A DNA stretch of 19,751 nucleotides from an uncultured Enhydrobacter sp. (GCA_946222995.1 CAMIOS010000036.1:1-19751), one strand, 5' to 3'; shown: positions 7,857-15,995, counted from the stretch's first letter. The notes: a model not told the origin generated them from the sequence alone. A program made the numbers and translations.

Positions 7857-8303
7857 TTAGCTTAGACAAATCCCGATATAAGTTTTGTGTCTATCCCAAG
7901 TTACCGGAATAATATAAGAGCGTTTATCCCTTGGCAAATAGGTATTATTTGGTGCGCCATTTGCAATGATGGGCGGGGAGATAATAAACTCAGCGCCAAA
8001 CTCTCGGCGGGCATTGCCTGCGATGGTATTGGCAATTTCACCCACCAAATCTTTTAACAACACAATGGAGTTATCGGGTTCGCCCATCTTGTGCAAAATG
8101 TTGCGAAGCATGGGCGTTTCAGACGTTACATAGACACAGCCTTCCATCGGGCCTGTGATACTAATAATACCGCAAAAATCAAAGGCAACAGCGTTAGTGT
8201 TGTCATTGATATAAGGCGTATCAACGGCGGCTTCATTTGAATTAATTTGTTTAAAAAAATTGGTCACAGAATCAATAAATACGTGAAGTTTTTCGGCTTT
8301 CAT
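7857..8303 (-). CDS. CheX-type CheY-P phosphatase (second copy)
   Basis: A 148-residue protein of the CheC/CheX phosphatase family. The hallmark helix reads DLVGEIANTIAGNARREFG, giving the catalytic pair Glu89 and Asn92 that in CheX positions water to strip phosphate from a CheY-type receiver. It begins with KLHVFIDSVTNFFKQIN and has the matching middle strand GIISITGPMEGCVYV. It resembles the gene just upstream (8444-8908) over its whole length, so the two are paralogues, probably from duplication. The start at 8303 has only a weak GAGAAA ribosome site. It is the last gene of the minus-strand operon and lies 140 bp after the first copy. That gap holds no ORF and no convincing promoter. The substrate is presumably the receiver encoded at 8931-9293; this is inference from position. 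Confidence 0.83.
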   Translation of the reverse strand: MKAEKLHVFIDSVTNFFKQINSNEAAVDTPYINDNTNAVAFDFCGIISITGPMEGCVYVTSETPMLRNILHKMGEPDNSIVLLKDLVGEIANTIAGNARREFGAEFIISPPIIANGAPNNTYLPRDKRSYIIPVTWDRHKTYIGICLS

Positions 8304-8443
8304 GCAAGTTTCTCAAAAATTTTAATAGCGATTTTCATTAATAACGGTTTTACCTCAGCGTCAAATAACACAACAACGAGTGGCTGATTGCTAAATTCAT
8401 TAAATAACAATATCAACAGTATCGATGGCGACTGCTCGATCAG

Positions 8444-8908
8444 TTAGACATTCGGATTTTGCAGATAGATAACAATGGCGGCTGTGCAATTTTTCCATAC
8501 CAAAGGAATGACAAAAGCATGTTTATCTTTTGGCAAAATGACATGTTCAGGTCGACCTTTGAAGACAAAGGGCACAGAAATATTAAATTCTGCACCAAAT
8601 TGCGTACGGGCATTACCAGAGATGGTATTAGCCACCTCGCCGACCAAATCCACCATATTCGCTTCGCTATCATCTGCTTCTCGCATTGACAATAACATTT
8701 GCTTTAACAGCGGGGTAGGGGCAGTAAAATATACTAAACCTTTATTGTTACCTGTGATGCCAATGACACCAGTATAATCGCTCAAAATCGGTGTTTGGTT
8801 TTCATTAAGGTAAGGCGTATCGACTACAATATCATCATCATTGAGTTGGCTAAAATAGTTGGTCACACTATCAATAAAGACTTGGAAATTTTTTTCGATT
8901 GTTGACAT
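8444..8908 (-). CDS. CheX-type CheY-P phosphatase (first copy)
   Basis: A 154-residue CheX-family protein. DLVGEVANTISGNARTQFG supplies the family's catalytic Glu91 and Asn94, preceded by GVIGITGNNKGLVYFTAPTP and an N-terminal helix FQVFIDSVTNYFSQL. Both active residues are kept, so activity on a phosphorylated receiver is expected. The start ATG at 8908 follows AGGAC. The gene lies 22 bp after the receiver gene, so it is certainly cotranscribed with it. Having two CheX proteins after one receiver is unusual. They may form a heterodimer or act on different receivers; sequence alone does not decide. Confidence 0.85.
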   Translation of the reverse strand: MSTIEKNFQVFIDSVTNYFSQLNDDDIVVDTPYLNENQTPILSDYTGVIGITGNNKGLVYFTAPTPLLKQMLLSMREADDSEANMVDLVGEVANTISGNARTQFGAEFNISVPFVFKGRPEHVILPKDKHAFVIPLVWKNCTAAIVIYLQNPNV

Positions 8909-8930
8909 GCGTTTTGTCCTAGTCTGGTTG

Positions 8931-9293
8931 TTAGCTGCTCACCAATTCTGCCAAGGCTTCTGCCAGATCTTCTTCTGAGAATGGCTTTATTAAAAAACCG
9001 CTGGCACCAAGTTCCAAGGCTTTGATACCTGTTGCTTTGTTAGATAAAGCCGACACCACCAAAATGAGGACATTGGGATCTTTAGTGACCAAGTTTTCGA
9101 TACACTCTAGCCCGTCCATCTGGGGCATGGTCAAGTCCATGGTCACCACATCTGGGCGATGGATGTCGAATTTTTCCAATGCTTCTTTGCCATTGCTGGC
9201 AGTGGCAACGAGGGTAAATTGGTCTGAATTATAAATCCGCTGAATGCGGTTACGAATAATATTAGAATCATCGACAATCATTAAACGATACAT
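8931..9293 (-). CDS. Single-domain response regulator, CheY-like
   Basis: A stand-alone receiver of 120 residues with no output domain. All receiver residues are present: the acid pair Asp8/Asp9 (MIVDDS), phosphoacceptor Asp53 in TMDLTMPQMDG, Ser81 in VVSALS, and Lys103 in IKPF. The start ATG at 9293 follows AGGAAG. It sits 57 bp after the kinase gene and 22 bp before a cheX-like gene. The likely circuit is phosphate flow from the Hpt histidine of the kinase to Asp53 and removal by CheX. Without a flagellar or MCP gene nearby, its target (motor, pili, an enzyme) is unknown. The ALSNKATGIKALELGASGF segment is typical of CheY/PilG-like receivers. Confidence 0.92.
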   Translation of the reverse strand: MYRLMIVDDSNIIRNRIQRIYNSDQFTLVATASNGKEALEKFDIHRPDVVTMDLTMPQMDGLECIENLVTKDPNVLILVVSALSNKATGIKALELGASGFLIKPFSEEDLAEALAELVSS

Positions 9294-9350
9294 AAAACTT
9301 CCTAATATTTGCTGTACAATGTTTTTTTCAATTGGGTGAATTTACAAGGG

Positions 9351-11198
9351 TTATTCGGCGTTTGGATTTTTAGGGATTTTGATGGTAAAACGCGTCGATT
9401 GTCCTTGTTTGGTATCTACGCCAAGGTGACCATGTAATGATTGAATATGGGTTTTGATAATATCTAGACCCACGCCGCGCCCTGCATCTTCATCGGATTG
9501 TGCTTTGGTACTAAAGCCTGATTTGAATAATAGGCTGGTCAATTTTTGCTTGCTCCAAGTCGCGACCTCATCAGCGGCATACCCCATTTTGATGGCTTTA
9601 TTGCGAATGGCCTCGTAATCAATCCCTTGCCCATCATCTTCAATGGTCAATTTATATGATTCTGCCAACTCAATGAGTGATAATGTGATATGTCCTTCGG
9701 CAGGTTTACCCTTTTGCATACGTTCCGCTGGTGATTCAATACCATGCACCACCGCGTTGCGGATCAGCTGAATAACGATTTCTTTAATCGTGGTGTCAGT
9801 TTCGCGAGGCAGTTGAATGTCGTTAAATCCTGAGGTTTTAAGCGTGACCTGTTTATTTTGACGCACCGCAATATTGTCAGCAAATTGTTGATAAAATTCG
9901 TTCATACCGCTGATGGGCTGTGTTTTTGGTATGCCCATATTAGGGGAACTAGCGGCAATGGTTTGATTATTAGCAGCCGTCGGCATATTATCCGTTGGTT
10001 GGATACTGGTGGATACAGGGGTAACAGACGCGGAAGCGGGTACGTTTTGATTGATACGACGACCTAATGCTTCAATGGTATTTGACAAGTTTAACAGCTC
10101 ATCAAGGTGAATGGTTAATGGCAAAAAGTCATTGCCAGAAAGTTTGCCTTTTGCTTGTAAGCCTTTAAGTTTTTCCTCAAAATTTGCGGCAATCGCCGTA
10201 AAGCTATGCAAACTTAATGCAGAGGCTTCCCCTTTTAAGCTGTGCATAACCCGGTACATACGCGTCAATTTGTCTTCAAGCTCGGCTTGAGAACTACCTA
10301 AAGTTTTAAGAATGTCGTTGATTTTAACAATATTGGCTTTGGTATTGCTGATAAATTCATTGATAATTTTTGGACTGACATTCAAAATGGTGGTTAACAT
10401 TTCGATTTGTAGGTCATTTTGTGCCCGTTCCTGCTCTAATCGTTGCTCAAGGCGGACTTGTTGGGTAACGTCTTGTACGTTAACCAAGATGCGCTCAATA
10501 TTAGACTGGTTATAAACTCGAGAAAATTTAAAATCGAGGTAACGACTCTGCCCAATTCCTTTGGTATCCTCATCTTGCAACATGACTTTTTTCAGTGGGT
10601 TTAAGTCGTCCACCAGTTTTTCTTTTACACGTGGGTTATAAAGCTGTTTGACAAAACCTTCGGTGGTTTCTAGGTCTTTATCTGACACTTTATTTTTAAG
10701 AATTTTGGTTAAGTTTTGCCCCGCAATTTGTGTGCCGCCGAAGATTTTACCCATCTCCGCTGAATACTGATTACCAATGTTCAAGTTTTTGTCCAATAGG
10801 AATAGTCCAGTACCCACGTTTGCCATGATCTCTTGGGTTTCTTGTTGTGCCGCAAGGGCTTGGGCATCAGCTTCCCGTAGACGGCGCATAAAAAAGAAAA
10901 TAAAGATAGCAAAATATGTCAAAATCGCTGCAACCCCAATCGCTTGTACTAAACGTATGGTATTGGCTTGTGCTTCCGCTCGTCCAAACACATTATCGGT
11001 TAAGTTTTGTAGTGAGTCGTTCATTGCCAGACTTGAGGTTTTGGCTTGCTCCCCGGCTACCCAAAGGGCGGTGGATGAATCGACTTGAATGTTGCTTGCT
11101 ACTTTTAGATAGTCATCGACTTTTGGCTTGAGTAGTAACCATTGCGCTTGGGTTTCTTTAAGGGCAGGTAAAATTGTGGGATCAGTGACCGCAGACAC
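9351..11198 (-). CDS. CheA-like Hpt/ATPase sensor kinase, C-terminal portion
   Basis: 615 residues from a GTG at 11198, but almost certainly the downstream part of a longer kinase that begins at 11623. In order: remainder of an extracytoplasmic helical domain (1-80), membrane span 82-104, a PAS-like domain (about 118-245, NVGTGLFLLDKNLNI), a coiled coil, an Hpt domain with His319 in MHSLKGEASAL, a Ser/Thr/Pro-rich linker (385-430), and a CheA-type ATPase domain. The ATPase domain has an N box at Asn481/His485, IEDDGQGID, the F box FKSGFST and GRGVGLDII. Unlike CheA, it has no C-terminal CheW-like domain. The GTG has no real ribosome site, and the frame remains open upstream of it to about 11261. 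First membrane span and start are in the neighbouring frame. It should phosphorylate the receiver at 8931-9293. Confidence 0.85.
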   Translation of the reverse strand: MSAVTDPTILPALKETQAQWLLLKPKVDDYLKVASNIQVDSSTALWVAGEQAKTSSLAMNDSLQNLTDNVFGRAEAQANTIRLVQAIGVAAILTYFAIFIFFFMRRLREADAQALAAQQETQEIMANVGTGLFLLDKNLNIGNQYSAEMGKIFGGTQIAGQNLTKILKNKVSDKDLETTEGFVKQLYNPRVKEKLVDDLNPLKKVMLQDEDTKGIGQSRYLDFKFSRVYNQSNIERILVNVQDVTQQVRLEQRLEQERAQNDLQIEMLTTILNVSPKIINEFISNTKANIVKINDILKTLGSSQAELEDKLTRMYRVMHSLKGEASALSLHSFTAIAANFEEKLKGLQAKGKLSGNDFLPLTIHLDELLNLSNTIEALGRRINQNVPASASVTPVSTSIQPTDNMPTAANNQTIAASSPNMGIPKTQPISGMNEFYQQFADNIAVRQNKQVTLKTSGFNDIQLPRETDTTIKEIVIQLIRNAVVHGIESPAERMQKGKPAEGHITLSLIELAESYKLTIEDDGQGIDYEAIRNKAIKMGYAADEVATWSKQKLTSLLFKSGFSTKAQSDEDAGRGVGLDIIKTHIQSLHGHLGVDTKQGQSTRFTIKIPKNPNAE

Positions 11199-11224
11199 AT
11201 TGACAACCCTACCATCAGCATTGG

Positions 11225-11623
11225 TTATTTGCCACCTGATTGAAGGGCTGCCAAGGTGTTGTCAATATTTTTACTGTTATTTTTTAGCCGATCTAATACC
11301 GTTTTCATATGCGGTGAGGTGATATCCTCACCATAACTGTTTTGCATATCTAAGATGTCTTTAATGACCGACTGGGCTTCATTAGCTACTTTATTCGACG
11401 CGTTAATCAACGCGGTATTGCGTTGTAAAATACTTGAGGTATAAAAAGTAAACGCAAGCAAGGCACCGATCAATCCTAAAAACAAAGTAATGGATAGAAT
11501 TAACGCACGATAACGTCCAGCACTATCAGCGGTTAAATTCGTTGGATTGGGCGTTTTTACTCCCCTATTTTTTGTAATTTTGCTATTGTTAGAAGCAACA
11601 GGCAATTTAACAGTTACAGCCAT
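11225..11623 (-). CDS. Sensor kinase N-terminal portion, separated by frameshift
   Basis: 132 residues with a cytoplasmic tail, one membrane span (about 40-61, ALILSITLFLGLIGALLAF) and a helical extracytoplasmic segment that stops abruptly at LAALQSGGK. The -1 frame then reads QITNADGRVVNVSAVTDP and runs on into the kinase at 9351-11198. Restoring one base (for example a second C in GGCAAA) would join both into a 757-residue receptor kinase with two spans and a sensor domain of four-helix-bundle type. The start ATG at 11623 has a good AAGGAAA site. The frames overlap only within 11225-11264, so the lesion lies there. It could be a true mutation, a sequencing error, or, less likely, programmed frameshifting, since no strong slippery heptamer is present. 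Confidence 0.82.
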   Translation of the reverse strand: MAVTVKLPVASNNSKITKNRGVKTPNPTNLTADSAGRYRALILSITLFLGLIGALLAFTFYTSSILQRNTALINASNKVANEAQSVIKDILDMQNSYGEDITSPHMKTVLDRLKNNSKNIDNTLAALQSGGK

Positions 11624-11688
11624 AGCTTATTTCCTTGCAATACGGTCAATGATTCAATTAACGGATTCATCAAAGCATCTGTTAGTTT

Positions 11689-11717
11689 ATGATAAGTAGA
11701 AGCAACACTTTTAACAA
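11689..11717 (-). promoter_or_regulatory. Probable promoter of the kinase-receiver-CheX operon
   Basis: On the minus strand TTGTTA (11712-11717) and TATCAT (11689-11694) are separated by exactly 17 bp. They lie about 65 bp before the kinase start at 11623. This is the best sigma-70-like pair in the gap and fits all four downstream genes being one transcript. Confidence 0.55.
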
Positions 11718-12080
11718 GAATTAAAACAAAAGTACATTTTAATCTATTGACAAATTTTTAAGTGGAATATTACAGCATGTTATACGCTAAAAAATTTTTT
11801 AAATCATTCATTAAGCGTAAAATTATTTTTTTGATCTTGAAAATTAAGATAGAACAAGATGGATCTTACAACTTAATTATTTTAATGTTAAAAAATGATG
11901 ATGTGCTTTTAGAAAAAAAGGGAAGGATGTCAAAATAAAAAACGCTAGCATTAAGCATTTGCCAAATGATTTAGTAGAAATTTTGACATAAGCACAAACG
12001 GCTTGGGCTCATTTAACAATATGATTAAATTGGTGGTATAACGAGGCAATCATCCTTGAATAGAATTGATAAATTATTTG
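11718..12080. other. AT-rich gap with no intact gene
   Basis: Between the signalling operon and dsbB. No ORF of useful length, RNA gene or IS end is recognisable. The plus strand at about 11937-12060 translates to KNASIKHLPNDLVEILT, a stop, AQTAWAHLTI, a stop and LNWWYNEAIILE. This may be the rubble of an old gene but is too short to name. Confidence 0.4.
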
Positions 12081-12120
12081 CCCTAGTTCTCTAGCTATCG
12101 GGGCTAAAGCTAGTCTAGGG
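12081..12120. terminator. Interrupted hairpin downstream of dsbB
   Basis: Two nested 6 bp arms pair: CCCTAG (12081-12086) with CTAGGG (12115-12120), and CTAGCT (12091-12096) with AGCTAG (12108-12113). Bulges of 4 and 1 nt separate them. It lies 20 bp past the dsbB stop and probably ends the gshA-dsbB transcript, but neither strand shows the T-run of a classical intrinsic terminator. Confidence 0.4.
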
Positions 12121-12140
12121 GATTAAATGGGGAAAAGTGA

Positions 12141-12683
12141 TTAGTTTTTTATGGCTTTTATAATAGCCATCACAATCATAATCGTAAGTACACTAAAAAA
12201 AGCCAAGGTCAATTCAGGGATACTAAATCCCAAAAATGTCCAGTCAATAACCGCACATTCCCCAGAGCCTTTTAAGACTTCAGTATACACTTGCGCAATA
12301 GGTAACGTATCTACCCAATAAGACAGCCCGGGGCCACATGTAGGCACTTGGTCGGCAGGCAAATGCTGAATCCAAATATGGCGAATCGCAATTCCAATGC
12401 CCCATAACATGCCAAGCAGCGCGCCTAACATTAAGGTGATTTTTAACCAAACTTTCTTTGGATTAATTATAAACGCCAACAATGCAAAAACACCCATCAC
12501 GATTAATCCAATACGCTGAAAAATACATAAGGGACATGGGTCAAGATTGACGGTTTTTTGAAGATAAAAATACGCAAACGACATACCTACGATACTAGCA
12601 AGCGTTAATAAGCCAGACAAAGCACGATAACTGGTAAAATGCTCGAACATTGAAGTGGAAGGGGCTGATGGTGAAGCGTGCAT
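12141..12683 (-). CDS. dsbB: Disulfide bond formation protein DsbB
   Basis: An inner-membrane protein that reoxidises periplasmic DsbA and passes the electrons to quinone. The 180 residues contain four hydrophobic spans. The first periplasmic loop holds the CPLC pair (Cys50, Cys53), followed by Arg57 at the quinone-contact position. The second loop holds Cys116 (PTCGPGL) and Cys143 (GSGECA), which form the second redox pair. All four essential cysteines are present. The start ATG at 12683 has only a distant AAAGG. The N-terminal dozen residues (MHASPSAPSTS) are extra, and Met12 could be an alternative start but has no ribosome site. It lies 93 bp downstream of gshA on the same strand, so cotranscription is possible. 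No dsbA is in the window. Confidence 0.94.
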   Translation of the reverse strand: MHASPSAPSTSMFEHFTSYRALSGLLTLASIVGMSFAYFYLQKTVNLDPCPLCIFQRIGLIVMGVFALLAFIINPKKVWLKITLMLGALLGMLWGIGIAIRHIWIQHLPADQVPTCGPGLSYWVDTLPIAQVYTEVLKGSGECAVIDWTFLGFSIPELTLAFFSVLTIMIVMAIIKAIKN

Positions 12684-12776
12684 AGAACAATTTGCCTTTA
12701 ATCAATAAACTATTTTAAACTAATTTTAACATGAAATCCAACATTGTTTAATATGCTTAAATAGATTAACTATCAA

Positions 12777-14345
12777 CTAACGATAGCGTTGTACATAATC
12801 ATAAAAACTTTGGCTATCTTGTTCCTCAATTCGCTGTTGTTCAGCGATAGAAGCTTGAGCTAATTGATCGTATCGTTGTTGTTGCTCTTCACTTAAAATT
12901 TCATGACGTAATTGAGTGGCATGCTGTTGGGCAAGTGCCTTGCCAAATTGCCACGCTCCTCCCAACCGTTGTGTATCTGCCAATACTTGCGCAGATAAGG
13001 TAAAATCTGGATTTTTGGCGCGTCCAAGCATAAGACCCAAAGCAGTAAGGTAGTCGTTACTGCCATACACTTCATCTAAAAGTTTGGCAAACGGCTGCAT
13101 TTGCTCAATATGATAGACAAGCCAAGTGCTTAAAGCTTGTTCACCTGTTGCTGTGTGAATATAAATGTCTTTTTCTCGCCCACGGTTGACAATGGTTTCT
13201 TGATTTTGGGCTAACCATGTTTCTTCGGCAGGTAGTAATTCTGGGCTTTGCGAAAATAAACAATATAACGCCAAAATTTCCATAAAACAGGCAGTGGTTA
13301 GGCTAATGCCAATATCACTGTAGGGATCAAGATCGATTGCCCGAAACTCAATATAGGCAATCCCCCGATTTTTTAGGGCATCACTGGGATTTTCCTCAGC
13401 TTTTGTAATTTGTTTAGGACGAATCGGACTATAATATTCATTTTCAATTTGCAAAATATGGTCGTTGATTTGAATTGGACGGCCATTCTCATCATCCACG
13501 CCTAGCTTAGTAAAACTTTGATGCGGTGTATAGATAGCTTGCTGTAGACCCGTCACATACTCTTCTAGGCTGTTATAACGAATATCTAAATCATCTTGTA
13601 CACTATTTTGATAGCCTAACTTGCCCATGCGTAATGAAGTGGCTTTCGGCAGATAATAGGTGTTGTCATTCATTTTTTGTAGATGATGGTGTCGACCACT
13701 CAAAAAACAGGCACAAACTGCGGGGCTAGCGCCTAATAGATAAAGTACCAGACTATTGAGGCGTTTAAAATTGCGAATCAATCCCAAATATTTTTCATTC
13801 TTAAAATCAGTTAACGACCGAGTATCTTTATTGGCCTGTTGCCAAGCGATAAATAAATTATCACCAAACGATAAATTATAATGTAACCCAGCAATTGTCT
13901 GCATTCGCCGTCCATAGCGAATGCCTAAACCGTGCCGATAAAGGGTTTTTAATCGCCCAGCATTTGATGTCCCATAATCTGCTAATGCAATTGACTCGTC
14001 ATCATCTGATAGCATACATGGCATAGATAACGGCCAAAATAGTTCCCCATTTTCAAGTGATTGCTGTACCACAACATGTAAATCTCGCAGCATTTGCAAG
14101 GCTTGTTTAGCCGATGACTTAGGTTCGGTAATCAGCTCAAGTAAACTTTCGGCATAATCGGTGGTAATAAATGGGTGAGTAAGTTTTGAGCCAAGTTTAG
14201 ATGGGTGAGGCGAGGCGGCAATAGACCCTTGCGGAGTCATACGTAGCCCTTCTTTTTCGATACCACGTAACATACCTGTTAACGTTTGGGCAGTAAGCCA
14301 ATTTGGTAAATTCAAATTTTCAAATACAGTAGGAATCGTTGTCAT
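12777..14345 (-). CDS. gshA: Glutamate-cysteine ligase
   Basis: Makes gamma-glutamylcysteine from glutamate, cysteine and ATP, the first and limiting step of glutathione synthesis, in the cytoplasm. Its 522 residues are typical of the proteobacterial GshA class (E. coli 518). Visible family stretches are GIEKEGLRMT (Glu30 and Glu32, metal binding), TTDYAESLLELITEP, ENGELFWPLSMPC, GLHYNLSFGD, SLRMGKLGYQN, and YIEFRAIDLDPYSDIGIS near residue 335. The start ATG at 14345 is preceded by a short GGA. The gene adjoins the mobile element: the recombinase gene starts 297 bp upstream on the opposite strand, so the promoter of gshA may lie close to the element's left end. The coding sequence itself is intact. 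Confidence 0.95.
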   Translation of the reverse strand: MTTIPTVFENLNLPNWLTAQTLTGMLRGIEKEGLRMTPQGSIAASPHPSKLGSKLTHPFITTDYAESLLELITEPKSSAKQALQMLRDLHVVVQQSLENGELFWPLSMPCMLSDDDESIALADYGTSNAGRLKTLYRHGLGIRYGRRMQTIAGLHYNLSFGDNLFIAWQQANKDTRSLTDFKNEKYLGLIRNFKRLNSLVLYLLGASPAVCACFLSGRHHHLQKMNDNTYYLPKATSLRMGKLGYQNSVQDDLDIRYNSLEEYVTGLQQAIYTPHQSFTKLGVDDENGRPIQINDHILQIENEYYSPIRPKQITKAEENPSDALKNRGIAYIEFRAIDLDPYSDIGISLTTACFMEILALYCLFSQSPELLPAEETWLAQNQETIVNRGREKDIYIHTATGEQALSTWLVYHIEQMQPFAKLLDEVYGSNDYLTALGLMLGRAKNPDFTLSAQVLADTQRLGGAWQFGKALAQQHATQLRHEILSEEQQQRYDQLAQASIAEQQRIEEQDSQSFYDYVQRYR

Positions 14346-14587
14346 TTTTTATCCAAATTTATCTTAAAAAATCGGCTAAATTATGACATTAAAAGCAACT
14401 AAACACTAATTAAAAATCGTAATTAGGCAGCGTTTAACCATAAAAAAACACCCACAGAAGGCGAGTGCATACCGAAAACATACGATATCAAACCCTAACA
14501 AACGATAACATGAAACCCTTTACTATCAAGGCTTGCAGGTTTATTATGGCAACTATCGGAAACAATCGAAAACAAAATATGACGGTT
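14346..14587. other. Gap between gshA and the integrase; probable element left end
   Basis: No gene and no tRNA. Expected to hold the gshA promoter and the left attachment site. A near repeat is visible: ACGATA...AAACCCT at 14482-14496 and again at 14502-14519. A weak minus-strand hairpin with a T7 tail lies near 14440-14470, upstream of gshA. The exact attachment core cannot be fixed without the right end. Confidence 0.4.
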
Positions 14588-14611
14588 AAAACTGTGGTCA
14601 AAACTGTGGTC
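14588..14611 (+). repeat. 12 bp tandem repeat before the integrase
   Basis: AAAACTGTGGTC occurs twice back to back (14588-14599 and 14600-14611), ending 31 bp before the integrase start. Direct repeats in this place are commonly arm-type binding sites for the recombinase or an operator controlling its gene. The repeat is exact; the role is inferred. Confidence 0.75.
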
Positions 14612-14642
14612 AAATTTATGGGTAAATTGTAAAGGTTTTTTT

Positions 14643-15989
14643 ATGGCAGGGATTAAAAGCGACAACCAAATTAAAAAAGCCATTAAGGATAGTGCAGGCT
14701 TAAAAAAGGCTTATTATTCTATTGAAGGTTACAAGGGATTACGAATACGCATACGGGGCGATTATGTAGAATTTCAACACCGATACACACACCCCATTAC
14801 TAAAAAACTCATTGAAATGACATTGGGTAATTATCTAAAGGGCTTTACCCTTGAACACGCCCGCCAAGCCCATAGGGATAATTTAGCCTTAATTGAACAG
14901 GGTATAGACCCATTGACCCACCGTGAGCAGGAAGCCACCAAAAAAGCCCATGCATTAGGCAATACATTTGAAGCGGTTGCAAAGGATTGGCTAAATGAGC
15001 AAACCAACAACCCCGACCATGTTCTAGCAAAGCAAACTTTGATTAATTGGCAGTCACTTTTAGAGCCGTTATTAAAAGAGTTTGGCAAATATCCGATTAA
15101 TGCTATTACCACGCCACAGGTGCTAAAGTTATTTAGAGAGGTACAAAAAACCCATATCCAAAAGGGCAACAGGGTTAAGGGCATTGCAAGCCGTATCTTT
15201 GCACACGCTGTCATTAATGGCTTGATTGAGCATAACCCAGTATTGCAACTCACAGGGGCAAGGGCATTAAAACCGACACGCCAAAAGCACCACCCAGCCA
15301 TAACCACGCCAGCCGAATTTGCCGAACTGTTAAAAGAGATTGAAGCCTTGCCAGCGTATGAAGTTACAGGAAATTTCATTAAAGAAGTTTTGCAATTATT
15401 GGCTTTAACATTTGCCCGCATTGGTGATATTTGCAGTATGAAATGGGCTGATATAGATTTAACCGCTAAACAATGGATTTTTGAACCGCAAAAGGGCGTT
15501 AACCGTAGCGATATGGTGGACTGTCTTATTGTACCCCTAGCACCGCAAACTATCGCTATATTAGAGCGTATGCAGACAATAACGGGCGGTATGGAGTACG
15601 TTTTTTATAATGGCAGGCGAAAAAAACAGCCATACATTGACCGCCAAGCAATCAACAGCTTATTAAATAGCCCACAGATGAATAAGGCAGGCATAGGCAA
15701 AAATTACTGCAATAGGGGCTATTTTGAAGTACACAGCCCGCACGGATTTAGAGCAAGTGCAAAAACAATGCTTATGGAAAGGCTAGGCTATAGCCACCTA
15801 CTAACCGAAATTCAAAGCGGAAGGCGTATGCCAGACGCATACGGCAATACTTACAACCGCATGGAAGGGATAAGAGAACGCACAAAGATGATGAACGATT
15901 GGGCGAACTACCTTGACCAATTACGGGCGGGCAAGGTGGACAACGTGTTATATGTGGACTTCACCAAAGCCAAAGCCATGAATGAGTAA
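14643..15989 (+). CDS. int: P4-type tyrosine recombinase (integrase)
   Basis: A 448-residue integrase that would insert and excise the element by site-specific recombination. The N-terminal arm-binding domain (DUF4102-like, about residues 1-95) contains LRIRIRGDYVEFQHRY and the typical TLGNY...LEHARQ segment. A core-binding domain follows at about 105-210. The catalytic domain has Arg259 in LTFARIGDICSMKW, the HxxR motif HGFR (His367, Arg370) and a tyrosine in NTYNR (Tyr404, likely the nucleophile). The position that usually reads L-[AS]-H before the tyrosine reads IQSGRRMPDAYG here, so the usual second His/Trp is missing or moved. The start ATG at 14643 follows AAAGG (14631-14635). A small gene follows after 6 bp. 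It marks the left end of the mobile region. Confidence 0.92.
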   Translation: MAGIKSDNQIKKAIKDSAGLKKAYYSIEGYKGLRIRIRGDYVEFQHRYTHPITKKLIEMTLGNYLKGFTLEHARQAHRDNLALIEQGIDPLTHREQEATKKAHALGNTFEAVAKDWLNEQTNNPDHVLAKQTLINWQSLLEPLLKEFGKYPINAITTPQVLKLFREVQKTHIQKGNRVKGIASRIFAHAVINGLIEHNPVLQLTGARALKPTRQKHHPAITTPAEFAELLKEIEALPAYEVTGNFIKEVLQLLALTFARIGDICSMKWADIDLTAKQWIFEPQKGVNRSDMVDCLIVPLAPQTIAILERMQTITGGMEYVFYNGRRKKQPYIDRQAINSLLNSPQMNKAGIGKNYCNRGYFEVHSPHGFRASAKTMLMERLGYSHLLTEIQSGRRMPDAYGNTYNRMEGIRERTKMMNDWANYLDQLRAGKVDNVLYVDFTKAKAMNE

Positions 15990-15995
15990 CCGACC

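Noticed and set aside
11937..12060. Possible gene in the gap before dsbB
   Set aside because: Two internal stops and a very short length; no recognisable product. Mentioned only as possible remnant.
14482..14519. Near repeat ACGATA...AAACCCT as the attachment core
   Set aside because: The copies are imperfect and only about 20 bp apart, so they do not bracket the element. The right end is needed.
14831..15421. 196-codon ORF antisense to the integrase gene
   Set aside because: The integrase frame is certain, and the antisense frame is a by-product of its codon use, with no ribosome site or recognisable domain.
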